NCBI RefSeq assembly: GCF_051401765.1
Contig: NC_135064.1
Coordinates: forward strand, 23,720,001 to 23,784,000
From: Calliopsis andreniformis
Taxonomy: Eukaryota > Arthropoda > Insecta > Hymenoptera > Andrenidae
Length of the DNA stretch: 64,000 nt
Reading direction: 5' to 3'
Part shown: positions 46,810-58,200 of the stretch, one piece after another
How the letters are laid out: each line of letters begins with the position of its first letter
How positions within the stretch are numbered: position 1 is the first letter of the stretch
Notes under the pieces: model-generated
What the model saw: the letters and a program-made list of their open reading frames with translations, nothing else
What the model was told of the DNA's origin: nothing
The model's database searches: none
Translations under genes and position numbers: made by a program

Positions 46810-49800
46810 TAACTGCGTGTAACTTAATTCTTCGACTTCATCTTCATGCAGCTTTCAAATGCCCATTCGAGATCTAAGATTCCACTACGTCGCAGAACAT
46901 ATCAGTCATAAAGTTATCAAGCTTGAGCGCTGAAGATATCGATGTGCTCGCAGCGCCTTCTAGTAAACACTGGAATCCCTGTGTGTCATTCCCAGCGTCG
47001 ACTTAGACATTATTTATTCGAATAGATAACTGTCAGCCTTATCGCCCTAGTATCGGAAAATTTCTACTTTTCTCATGACGCCAGCGATCCCGCACACTAC
47101 TATGTCCGAGTGCATGGGGCTAATTGCAACTATCTCCTCGATAAACAGGACCGATAAAGGAAATTTACACGATTGAATCATTCTGACAGAAAAATTGTCC
47201 CGAGAAATCAGTGCCGCTATCACGAACGTACCTACACCTCGCCCCGATTATATCACACTTCGATTGTATTATTTATTAAAACCTCGATCAACACAGTGAC
47301 GACTGGTGACGCAACAAGTGTCACTCTGAATATGAACAGATTGAATAATTTTTTTACTGATACGAGATAATTGGACGTTGTTTGTCACCGGCTGTCACCC
47401 TCTGACTCAGTCGTTTGCCAATACTAATCACCCTCAGCCACGACCGCTGGACAATTACCAATTCCAAGCTCCCTGTACGCGGCTGTCCCTCGCCATTGTC
47501 CCTGATATCCTCGCACCTGTGAACTCCAATTGCCGTGGACGGAAGATGGGCGAGTCTGACGCTCTTTCGTGGTGATGATACCGCAACTGATCGGGGGAGG
47601 ATGGATGGGAGCAGAGGAGGATCGCTGGAGAAACGAGTGGGCGAGGGAGCAGAAATGTCACCTCGGCCACGGCTGGCCCGCGATTCGTCATGCCGCGGTT
47701 CGATTTCACAACCGCCGTGTTTAACATTTTAACGATTTACCTACGTACTCGCGGCACACGCGTATCTCGCGATCGGTATCGCGGAACCGAGAGCGGCTCG
47801 AGAGAGCAGAGTGAAAGGAGCGTTGCAAATTAGATGGAGGAACCGAGGCGGGGGCGGAGGGAGCATGTTCGATGAAACTTGTTCGACATCGATTCGTCCT
47901 GAGTTTTGGCTGCTAGGGGATTTTCTGGAGATTCAGATCTGATTCAGTCGGGATCTCGAGCAATGATTGAGATGCTGGCGAGTCTGCGTTTGAGAGACTT
48001 TGGGCATAGAGGCTGAGCCGAGTTTACTTGAGTTTAATAAAATTTGGTATTTCAAGTAAACCCTAAGTATTGATTTCAACGATTTTATATCATTCTTTAG
48101 TCTAAAAGTCGATAGTTTAAAATCGTAGTAGGATGGGGAAGAAACTTGAAACAGAGTTAGAACTAATTGAAGAATACCGATTTAATTTGTATAGACACTA
48201 TCTCCAGCAATCTGACAAATAATAGGTAATCTAGCGTTTTATTATAGTTAAGTGATTAGAACTACTTAGATACTATCTAAATCGCTAACATATGAGTAGC
48301 CGAGATACTTCTAAACCACCTTCAAAGAGAGTTTCTGAAACAAGTAATTATCATTTTCCTACCAATTACATACCTTCTAAATGAAAACAACGCTCTCGAA
48401 ATTCCATTCATATATCAGCTTAGAAACGCCTAAAAAACAGTATCTACAACACCATCGCCATAATTTCACACTTTTCAACCTATTACGAGGATAAGAAACC
48501 GTACTAGCAAAATTATAATTAGCATCCACAAAGTGGACATGCCAACAATCTTCATTTTAATATCGAGCTTCCATAAACAACTGATCAGAAAGTGTAAAAA
48601 ATCAACAGACTGAGTACAGCAGTTAATGGAATCCTTCCAGGAGCCAAAACGCAAGCAATGGCAAGCAGGGGAGAACGGTGGCGAAAAGAATCCTCATCTA
48701 CATTTCTAGTTTGCGCTGTCTTATCAGCCACGCTACCTACGACGTGATTACACGCGAACCATTATGTTACACAATGTATAAAGCGTCGGTCGGCGTCGCG
48801 CCTCTATCTTATCTAGGTCTCAAAGTTGACCTCATATTTCCTAACGACCAAAAAATACACGACGAGTAGTCGTTCGCTTAATCGCTTCCTGAATTGCAAG
48901 CGGATGATCTTCTTTACTCTGACCGCGCTCCGACTGATAATTCGAGCGTGATAATTTTACGCGAGGTACTCACGAGCCTGACCAGCTAGCCGAGCGAAAT
49001 CGAAATTGTATATTCATAAGTGAGCTGACGTGAGATATTTAGAGAGGACTGCTCCGAGATTCGCAATTTAATCAGAAATTTGCTCTTCCAGTTGATTTCT
49101 TGCTCGATTTGTTTAGAAAGTTTTTTTCCAAATTCCAGGTTTTTTCCGCTTCTTTTTTATTCAACTTTTGGACTGTGTACTTTGGCTGGATTCTGATATT
49201 TTATTTTTTCACGAGTTTGTTATTCTTCTGTGTGTTTTTTGCTATGTGAGTGAATCACGATGCACTGACTAGGATTACTGAAGTTTCTTTGTTGTCAAAA
49301 ATATAGTATTGTGTTTGAGGTTCAACTTTGTACGTTCCTTTACGTAACTTAATTAGAAATCTTTTAATTAGAAGATATTTAGCTGTACTGAAGCAAGTCT
49401 AACATTTGACAGTCTACGTGGCATCGAGTTTATCGCACCTGTTAGAAACCAACGGAATTATCAGATATCTCGCATCGATTTGCATCGCATCATGGGTTGT
49501 AGTTTCAGCTGAGCAAACCGTGTCTGTCGAAGCAGCAACTCGTCTCGCGATAAAATTATGCTTATTTCTTTAGACAGCCATTATATAAACGCCATCTTCG
49601 TTCGTTCTTCTGTAACCTCATACTTTTTTATTGTTCTATGCACTTTTATTTATAACGTTATTGATTGCAAATGGGACGAATAAATCTGCTTGTCTAGAAC
49701 AATCTGGGATAATAATGCTATGAATGCATAATTTTCAAGGCGAATCACGACCCTGTGAAACCATATTGTCATATAAGATTGGCACACCTGAACATTAATA

Positions 49801-50700
49801 TCAGAGATAATAAACACGAATAGTAAAAAATGTTAGGAAGAAATGCTGATTTTCTCATAGTATGCTCTTTTTCTAATCCCTAATGAAGTGAATAAATAGA
49901 ATTTGAGATGACAGTGCAGAAAACTCTGCATTTAATATTTCAGGAAAAGGAAGGCATTGAAATACTTTGAATTCCAAAAATTTCGATTATCGACAACTCG
50001 GACAAACCTGATTTCTCGAACGATGGAATTCGAGGAGGCGTCGAATTCAGGTTCCGGCTTCAGGGACGTACCAAAGGTCGCCAAATTCTCTGTACGAATC
50101 GAATATAATTGAGCACGTAATGTTGCATAAATTACGTACTGCGCGACACCGCTATGAACACGAACTCGTCCAGCAGATGTTGCAATTCAATTAAAAGTTT
50201 CTGAACCAAGCTAATGAACCGCCAAAGCAACTCCTTTCGGCAATTAACAGAACTGCAGCTGCATTAATGAGAAAATGCGAAATTTAATACAACCCTCATG
50301 TGGCGATGATGTTGCGACTTGACCTAAAAAACAGCCTCGACTTTCGGTGCATCGCTTCTATCGTAATTAGCGCACATTAATCTGCGATTTCAAGTATGAA
50401 AGCAATAATGAAAGCTACTAAATTCAAATTGTACGTTCGTAGAGGTTATGTCACGAAGAAAATGAAACTTCTAAAGTCATTAACAGAATTAATTAGAAAT
50501 CTTAATATACTTAACTTCTATTCAGAGCTCGGAATATGAGGACACACTTATAACTTTATTTGATATGCTATATAAATTACGTGCAGCTTAAATAATCAGT
50601 AAATATATAAATACTACCCCCTGTAAGGTTCTCTAATTGCCCAAAATAGAAATTCGTTTGTTTTCAATGCATCCATTGCTCCCATTGAATATATCCTTCG
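46810..50700. other. Long stretch without supported genes
   Basis: CpG-rich at 47480-47880 with a purine-skewed plus strand, AT-rich at 48000-48640 and 49080-49980, mixed elsewhere. At 47230 the minus strand has a good donor (GTAG/GTACGT) and at 47326 a good acceptor. The 96-nt piece between has stops in all frames and could only be non-coding. Confidence 0.3.
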
Positions 50701-50706
50701 AAACAA

Positions 50707-50853
50707 ATGTTTAACTACAACCCAATTATAAAAATTACAATAACCATTGTGCATCCACAGCATGCATCTCCAGCGCAATTGCAAAATGACAATATGATGC
50801 AACAGAACCATGGTTCGACAACAGACTCGACTCATTCGTCCAGAGACCTCAAT
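50707..50853 (+). CDS. Candidate exon with consensus donor (unassigned)
   Basis: The donor is CCTCAAT/GTAAGTACG at 50853/50854. Two starts fit: an acceptor at 50760 (ATTGTGCATCCACAG) giving a symmetric 93-nt internal exon at 50761-50853, or ATG 50707 giving a 49-codon initial exon. Only one frame is open across the 93 nt, reading HASPAQLQNDNMMQQNHG then STTDSTHSSRDLN, a Gln/Asn/Ser-rich stretch like disordered linkers of insect adhesion, RNA-binding or transcription proteins. The pyrimidine tract is moderate. I cannot name the protein. Confidence 0.3.
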
Positions 50854-52040
50854 GTAAGTACGAGAGGCGGGTCGATCTTCGACCTAACACGGATTCTTCG
50901 TGAAATGGCACGAGGCATCGATCGGGCACGATCATTATTCGCGCGGGCCAATGCACGTTCGCAAAGTGCATCAATGCCAGGTATTTTTGCTGATAGGACG
51001 TAGGTGCAATCACCGTTTCTCAAAGCTTCCGCGTAAAACTAACTCGACGCTGGTTTACGACGCGCCTGCTGCATTACGAGACTCGTGTATTCCCAGCCCA
51101 TAAATCGCCTAGGAATTCCCGGATATTGTGACGGGTCGTTAACGATCGACGCTGCCTATCGATAATAAGGTTTATTGCCGAGTAGTGATGTCGAGGACGG
51201 CGCGATCCTTGTCAGCAGAATCGATTATTGTTTCGCGCGATTAATCACCTCGAGGCTACGAGCTTTCTTCGAATCCGCTGAGGAGATGAACTTGAAGCGA
51301 CGTGATTGTGTCATTAATCAGTTTTGATTGGGTAGATGGTGAGGTCGTTTTTAGAATATGGTATTAATGGAATTTGGGAGGAGTAATAATGTGAGAGATA
51401 TTTTTAAATACGTTTCTTTGTGATGTCAATTTTTCGCAGGTGGAATTATAGCGATCAAGGGACCTTGTAAAGAAATCGCTTTTGCTTTTATTGCTTTTGA
51501 AATATTGAAGTACATAGATATAGTTCACGATGGGTGTGACGCAATATCTATTAATACGTAGATGCTCAGATAAACGAACCTTTTACTTTTGCACGCAATG
51601 TTAAGCAGGAACAATTTCAATCTGATATATTTTTATCGGGTGATCTGAGTAAATTAGCAAAACTCTTTTAAAAAGAGTCAATAATTATCTTCTATATACA
51701 GAAAGGATATACCTAAATAATTCTGGGTTCCACGGCGACCTCACGAACTAAAGTTATCTAATCTGATCAGTGTTTATTGTGAACGTCGAGGGTTGCTTTC
51801 CCCTTATCGTATTCCACAAACTGTTCCATTTTAGCTGTCAGGTCTGGGATAAAGAATTGCATTTGTTCCTGAACGACTTTTCTCCTCATTATAGGTTCGT
51901 TCAATTTCAACAAAACAAACTGTGTACGTAACTGTATTTCATATTAGGCTACATTATCTTAATTGACAATTAAGAGTAACCGCCATTTGTGGAAACTCAG
52001 AAAGTGCACTTAAGGGAGCTTTGTATGCTTTCTGTTAGCT
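50854..52040. other. CpG-rich patch then AT-rich spacer
   Basis: CpG-rich to about 51300, then AT-rich. Contains the DRE octamer at 51157. No other feature supported. Confidence 0.3.
51157..51164. promoter_or_regulatory. Exact DRE octamer TATCGATA
   Basis: Second exact DREF-type palindrome in the window, 300 bp downstream of the candidate exon donor at 50853 and inside CpG-rich sequence. No start site recognised nearby. Confidence 0.3.
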
Positions 52041-52050
52041 TGTGAAAAGA

Positions 52051-52273
52051 TTTAAAGATTTGAAAATTTGAAAAGTGGAATACTTGAATATTTGAAAATT
52101 CGAATGTTTAAATATTTGAAAATTCGAATGTTTAAATATTTGAAAATTCGAATGTTTAAATATTTGAAAATTCAAATATTTAAATATTTGAAAATTCAAA
52201 TGTTTAAATATTTGAAAATTCGAATGCTTAAATATTTGAAAATTCAAATGTTTAAATATTTGAAAATTTGAAA
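52051..52273. repeat. TTTGAAWA minisatellite, array E with 24-bp register
   Basis: Between 52102 and 52269 seven 24-bp units follow each other without any indel. Each unit is three octamers: RAATGTTT, AAATATTT and GAAAATTC, with single-base variants (unit 4 has AAATATTT first, unit 6 GAATGCTT). Because 24 is a multiple of three, both strands stay open: plus repeats MFKYLKIR and minus repeats NFQIFKHS. The flanks decay into plain octamer repeats. I regard the frames as a by-product of the unit length, not a gene. Confidence 0.85.
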
Positions 52274-52340
52274 GCTTCTCAATCTACATAAGAATACACC
52301 AAATTTCTGGTTTCCTCAACTTACAAGTTACAGTAGACAC

Positions 52341-52447
52341 ATAGGATGATCAGTTTATCAGAAAACCCTGAGAGTGTTGACAGCACTCATTATAATCGCT
52401 ATTAGAATTTCCCATTAAAGGGTATCCAGTTAAACTAACCATCCTAT
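52341..52447. mobile_element. 107-bp MITE
   Basis: The left end ATAGGATGATCAGTTTATCA and the right end read inward ATAGGATGGTTAGTTTAACT match with few differences over about 31 bp (ending ACCCT). TA at each end would be the target-site duplication of a mariner-like group. No coding capacity. It lies 68 bp from the preceding minisatellite. Confidence 0.65.
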
Positions 52448-54740
52448 ACAGTTCTAAAAAATGTAAACGCAGCATGCTTCAAGTTCACCTTCAATTATAC
52501 CATCACAATATAAACCCAAATTACGTCAATAAAAGCCCACAAGCACAAGCTTCGAAAAGAGCCCCTCCCCCAAGCACCCAGCGAGGACAATAGAATTTTC
52601 GTTCTCGCCTCGGTGAACGAGTTCCCCTGTTATCGCATCAGCGGATCGCGGCGCATCGTGGAACGTAACGAACTTTCTTCCGGCGTGGAAAAATGCTAAG
52701 TGAACGGTCAGCTGCATGGACGTTGGTCTCGGTATTAGAGGCAACGACAGAAACCGTGACTTTCCTTCGACGGGGTCTCGGGCCTCGCCGCGTAAATCAT
52801 CTCAGAGATTTCTTCGAGCATGTCCGACCTGTTTCCATCGAAAGCCGGAAGCGCGGATCGAGCGCGGGGAGGGGAAACATCTCTGTTCCGCGTCTGATTA
52901 CGAAGAAACGAAAGAACAGATTCCAACGAGGAATACATACGTATTCGCGATTCCAGCGCGATTCAGAGGCGAGGAGCGAACAAGTTGCATCCGCTCGCGG
53001 AGACAGATTGTATAAGAGAGTGGCAATTAAGCGCTAATAGAGTCTTTCTCTGCGGACGATCGTCTAATGGCTTAATTTTACCGCGAACCGTACAATGCGC
53101 CATTTTTACGTAATCGCGCGTTTTCCGATGTGGCTGGCAAGCCACACCAGGGAAATCGCCTCGGTCTGTCGACTAACTAGTTGCTGATCGAGAGAAATTT
53201 TCGAGGATTCTTTAGTGCGTTGTTCACGCTTAAGGAATGGCGAGCGTGAAATTCCGCCTCTGACAGATACGCGGGGGTACTGACGGGTGTTTCCTTTTGA
53301 AAACTGACCACTGGGTATTAGGATTAAGTACCACTGATTGAGGTTAGAAACTGATAAGTGTCTTAGGAAATAGAGAATGGAAGAGTTACGGTGGTCTGGG
53401 TAGAAGACTCGTTATTGAAGCATCAAGATTGAGTGGTGAATATCGAGAGTATTAATTAAGTAGCGATAGTTAACCTTGGAATCTATGCATAAATCGTGCA
53501 TCTCATAACCATATTAATTATGAGATTATAATCGTGGAATCTCGGGTAATCTTATGGCTTCATTCGAGGAAAGTGATGCCATGAATGCCAAGTAATGATT
53601 ATGAAAAGTTGAATATTCGAAGAGTCAAATATTTGAAAATTTCCGCGCCGAGGAAATAAATACTGTGAAGAGACCCTATTACCCAGAATTAACAAAGGTT
53701 TTAATATTCGGTACACATGAAAAAGCTTTCAATAATCGTGAATATTTGTATATACTCCACCTTATTGACCGCATTTGAAAGGTAGGTACTCTGCATTGCG
53801 GTGCATATTTCTGTAATCAATATACCTACTCTATATTCCATCGAACTCAAAATTTATTAAACTAACTCTTAATTACTTTCTTACACACCCCCACCTGCCA
53901 AACGAGCAATAATTTAACTAAATAAAGTGCTCACAAAGTTCAAGCTACCGCAACAAAATATGAAAACACTCTTTACAGACAATAATCAACTACAAAATAA
54001 CTTCTGTCTGAAATGGAAACGAGACATCTCGCTATTGTTACTCGGGAGTTCAAAATAAAACCTAAATTGCTGGTCACCGATTAGGGTCAAGATTGTCCGC
54101 CGCTCGCAACAACGAAATCTATACTCCTTTCACGAATGTAGGTCGCCGTGGTTGATTCCGGTAATTAAAAGTAGACCCGGTAATTCGATAATCCGGATAC
54201 ATACGGGGAATCAGTACACGGCTGCGCGGGACGACAGTGCCTAAGTGAATTACCAAAGGCAATGCAAAGCCGATACTAATCCGGGGTTACGCGCCAAATT
54301 TTATTACTGTTAGCCGAAGGGACGACCGAGCAGCCCTAAATGCAGCTAATGATACCGTCTCTTTAATTAGTTTTTCGAAAATTGGCTCGTCATTCAACAC
54401 CCTGGTAAACAGTCTCTATAATGGAGCCATTGCAACGTGGTAGAACATAAAGTCCTTTAATTAAATACTCTTTAAGGTGCGAAAACGCTAGTGTCAAGTC
54501 ACGTGAGTTTATGTTACATACTATAGTAAATCCATGTGAGCTGTGATTCTTCCTCTGTTTTAGACCTATTTTGTTATAATATAAAACAAGTTTGCTATAA
54601 TATATGACGTGATTTTACGTGACGTGATAATAGTGTTCGCACCTTTATTCACATTGGATACAAATTTTGAGAAATACTGTCATTAGTCATGTGTACAGAG
54701 ATCATTTGTAGATTGGTTCAGAGTCTGCAAGTCTGCTAAC
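52448..54740. other. CpG-rich block then AT-rich spacer
   Basis: CpG-rich at 52610-53290 with overlapping plus frames in two registers (52693-53037 and 52716-53015) and a minus frame. None has a motif. AT-rich to 54050, mixed later. A short decayed octamer run occurs at 53609-53640. Confidence 0.35.
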
Positions 54741-54743
54741 CCC

Positions 54744-55045
54744 ATATGTATATGTATAAGGCTATATAGGGCATTGGAACTGCGTGCTGAAGGCAGGGTG
54801 GAAGGATGGAGATATATGGGATGTATATAGCTTCATCTCTTTTGCGACTGCTTGAGCGTAATGAGCATGAGTCCTGAAAGGATAGAGATATATGGGATTT
54901 ATATAGCACTATGTCTTTTATATATCCTGAAGTGTAATGCGCATGCGTCAGGCAGGTAACGAAAAGAGACATACATCTGACGTTGCCTTCATTGGCCCCT
55001 CATTGAAAGTATATCCAATGCCTCATATAGTCTTATAGATATATG
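54744..55045. mobile_element. 302-bp MITE with an internal tandem duplication
   Basis: The left end contains TATAAGGCTATATAGGGCATTGGA and the right end read inward TATAAGACTATATGAGGCATTGGA, an inverted repeat of about 32-36 bp. Inside, a unit of about 75-80 bp is repeated: GGATGGAGATATATGGGAT at 54804 and GGATAGAGATATATGGGAT at 54880, each followed by TATATAG and a TAATG-GCATG word, with a third partial copy (TGCGCATGCGTCAGGCAGG). The superfamily is unclear. Confidence 0.6.
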
Positions 55046-55296
55046 ACTAATCCTATAGTACTTCTTGAGTCCTCAGATACAAAGTTGGTAGTACTAGCTG
55101 CAGTAATTCAGAGTGCAGAGACAAGTACAGTAAAGCGGAAGAAGAAGATTACCAGGAAGCTGATAGCGAAAGTAAAGATGAACTTGAGAAATAACGCGGT
55201 GCAAGGAAATGGTAGAAAATAAAATATCTTGATGGCCTGGTTGCTTGTGTTTAGAAAATGCTGGAGACTTGGAAATGGGTTAATGAATTCAAGAGG
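55043..55296 (+). CDS. Possible transposase remnant beside the MITE
   Basis: ATG 55043, at the outer edge of the MITE repeat, opens a 59-codon frame to TAA 55220-55222: it starts MTNPIVLLESSDTKLVVLAA and has a basic run KRKKK. A short acidic/hydrophobic start followed by a basic cluster recalls the N-termini of Harbinger-type proteins, but the similarity is weak and from memory. Downstream, 55255-55296 is a 42-nt open piece (KMLETWKWVNEFKR) with a good acceptor (GCTTGTGTTTAG) and donor (AGG/GTAAGA); the 30-40-nt gap is too short for a normal intron. It may be one decayed coding region or chance. Confidence 0.2.
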
Positions 55297-55299
55297 GTA

Positions 55300-58200
55300 A
55301 GAATAATTTAATATATTGAAGTAGGTTTTTGGAGGAACTTTGAGAAGTTATGGCTAGCCTGAAAGTGAACGTTGAGTAGCTATTTCACTATGCAAAATCA
55401 ACGATCTCGCGGAATTACAGATTAGAAATTCGATCTATCGGAAGCGATAACTAATATAACTGGCTCATGAAAAGCTGGCATGAGTCTCTATACTAGAACA
55501 GGACAATCCATGAATTACTTCCTGTATTTAAAATCTTAATGACGAGCTTATATGTCTCACTGTGCTGAGTAAACGACAGTAGTATAGCTGGAATATACAG
55601 TCTCATGAATGAACTCTATTTCAACCTGAACACATAAACAACTCACAAAGCAGGGGATATTTTAAAGACCTCTACGAACTTTCTGAAAGGTACAGAATAT
55701 TCGTACCTCAGAATCTATTGTTTTCTACAACATAAATCTGCATTATATCCACCATTAGTCGCAACAGTGTATCCACCAGTTTAAGCCACTCGAGTAAATT
55801 GCTCAAAAAATTCACCTAAATGCACAATTTCATGCACACTCTTCCATGCTTCCGATGAACTATAATTTCCAAGGAATTTTCAAGGAATCTCTAATTATTC
55901 AAGGCATTAGACTTTTCTTCACCAGCGTAGAAAATCGCGAAATCGTCGAAGCTAGCCAACCGCTAGTTTCTAAACGATCTTAATCAGAAAGATTATTAAA
56001 AACCACTGAGCAAGCGAACGATAACATCAGGATTACATGATTTTAAAGCTAATCGGTTAATGAGCACACATCATTTTTCATATCCGGGGCTGGGCTCTAC
56101 GAGAAAACTATTGAATATGAAAAATAATTGAAGTAAGAGGTAAAAGTATTCCGCTGACATTCCTAAGGGGAAAGAGAAGCAGGAAAATTTCATGTCACAA
56201 TAAATGAATATCACAGTATATCTAGAAGAAAATTTCCATTTCAAAATAAAGATTGTCATATTTTGATCCCCAATTTATAAAACACATCTTACTTTTTTCT
56301 TGAAATTTTAATTCTAGATCTATTCAAATGGAAAAACACAAAATATCACCTATAATATTAAATATGAGTAACTAATTAACTACTGAGAACATTCTAGCAT
56401 GATTTACAGTTTTCCCCATCGCTGTACTTCGACGGAGGGCACGGTCAACGTCAATAGAAGACAAATGGAATTCCCCAGGGTTGTCGAACAATTTAGCCGC
56501 CGAATATCCCCTTGTTAAACGCTCCTTCCTCTTTCAACGCGCCTCGCCTAATTACCACGTCGCTGGCTTAGGTTCGCGAGCGACGGTCACGTAACTCTAG
56601 CTGGCTAGTGTTACATGAAAACGGCTCGATAATTATGCCTCGTCGCGGGAAACGAGTGGACGCGACGCGTCCGATAAAGACGCTGAACCGTGGAGGGAGA
56701 GTGTAACGACCATGGTATCGGCAGATAATGATAGCTCGATTAATAACGTCGTCTTCTAACGCGTGCCAATTAAACCTCTTAATCACTGGCACTTCAAATG
56801 ATCGTGGCATCCAAGTTCGAGTTTCCTGCTTCATTATTTCGACGATATTTAATTTTCTAGGTTGATTATCGCTTGTGTTGACAAAGAAGCGGTGAAAAAT
56901 ATGATAGATAATTCTGAACTAAGGGACACTTCGATATCATCGATGAGGAAGAAATTTTCTTGTTAAGAAGAGACTCCATCGAAGGAATCATAGGATGGAT
57001 CATTGAAAGAATTGAGTAGCAGATACATCAGGAATTGTCGAACGAGGTCTCAGCGCATACTAGCGAATAGATGGCTATCGGGTATCTCAGTTGACGTAGG
57101 CTTTTATAGACAAGCGATGCCTAAGGAGTTTAACCTGAATCTCGTCAAGTGGCTATGCCAAACAGCGATCTACTGCGCACTCAAGAATATTCTCCATCCA
57201 AGTGCAGCTTATTGCCTAGGTAATCTCTTCGAACACAGTTCCTCGCAAACAAAACTACAAAACACAGTCGCTACAAAACCCAATTGAATCAGCGGATCCG
57301 TAATTGTATAAGCAGTCTGATAACATTAATTCAGCACAGTGAAAGGCTGCTTAAACTCATGATCCGCGGAGCATGCTCAACTGAGATTCTCCGCTTCTTC
57401 TTCTTTTTTTTATTTCGAATTTCACTCTTCCACAGGCAGTTTTTTCTCCACTCGTGATCTTTAAGGTGCAGCCGAGCAAGGAGTCTCTGCACAAGTGCAA
57501 CGGCCTTGAGACGAACTCTCACGGCACCCGGCGTCCTTAGAGAGAAAGGACGTCTCGGAGGCCTTCCTCGGAGAAAGCATTTGCTCGCCGAATAACTGCA
57601 CGGGAGGCTCGCCGACGCAGCTATCGCCGGGTATTAATGACATTTTCCCTTCACCGATCCTTTTTAATGCGCTCCCTGATCGAGAGACATCCGCCGCCGG
57701 ACCGTAACTCTCCCGTCGATCGCTGCTTTCGATCGGCCGTCCTCTACTCGCTTCCTGCAATCGATTATCCGATTTCCGTCCCGTTACCTCCTGTCGCCGC
57801 GATACTTTCGCTTATTGCCAATCCCCGCGACGATTCACGGCGAATCGTCGAATCGTTTCGACTGTTGCGCTCTGGGGCATTGTGTTCTAGGGCATTGTGC
57901 GTCCACTTGCATCCGATTTGCATTTCATTCGAGGGTCGTGTGGGAGGGATGAGCTTGGGGATTAGAGCTGGTAGAGGAGCTGGTTGAAGGTTTGGATTTT
58001 GGAGCTTTTGAGCCACGTGGTTTTGGGTGGTTGGTATGCTGGAGACTCATGACCTGTATGTGGGTCAGGGTAATTCTAGCGGTGACTTCTGATTTGTGGT
58101 GCTGTTTCTGTTAGGTTTTAGTTAAAGTTCTGATGAGATGATATGTACAGCTTATTAATGATGATATATTCTGTTGATTTTTCTCACTTCATGGTTTTAG

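Noticed and set aside
47231..47326. 96-nt minus-strand exon between a good acceptor and GTAG/GTACGT
   Set aside because: All three frames contain stops; it could be non-coding but nothing else supports it.
52035..52271. Both-strand repeat proteins (NFQIFKHS and MFKYLKIR repeats)
   Set aside because: Fully explained by a 24-bp tandem repeat whose unit is a multiple of three; no gene context.
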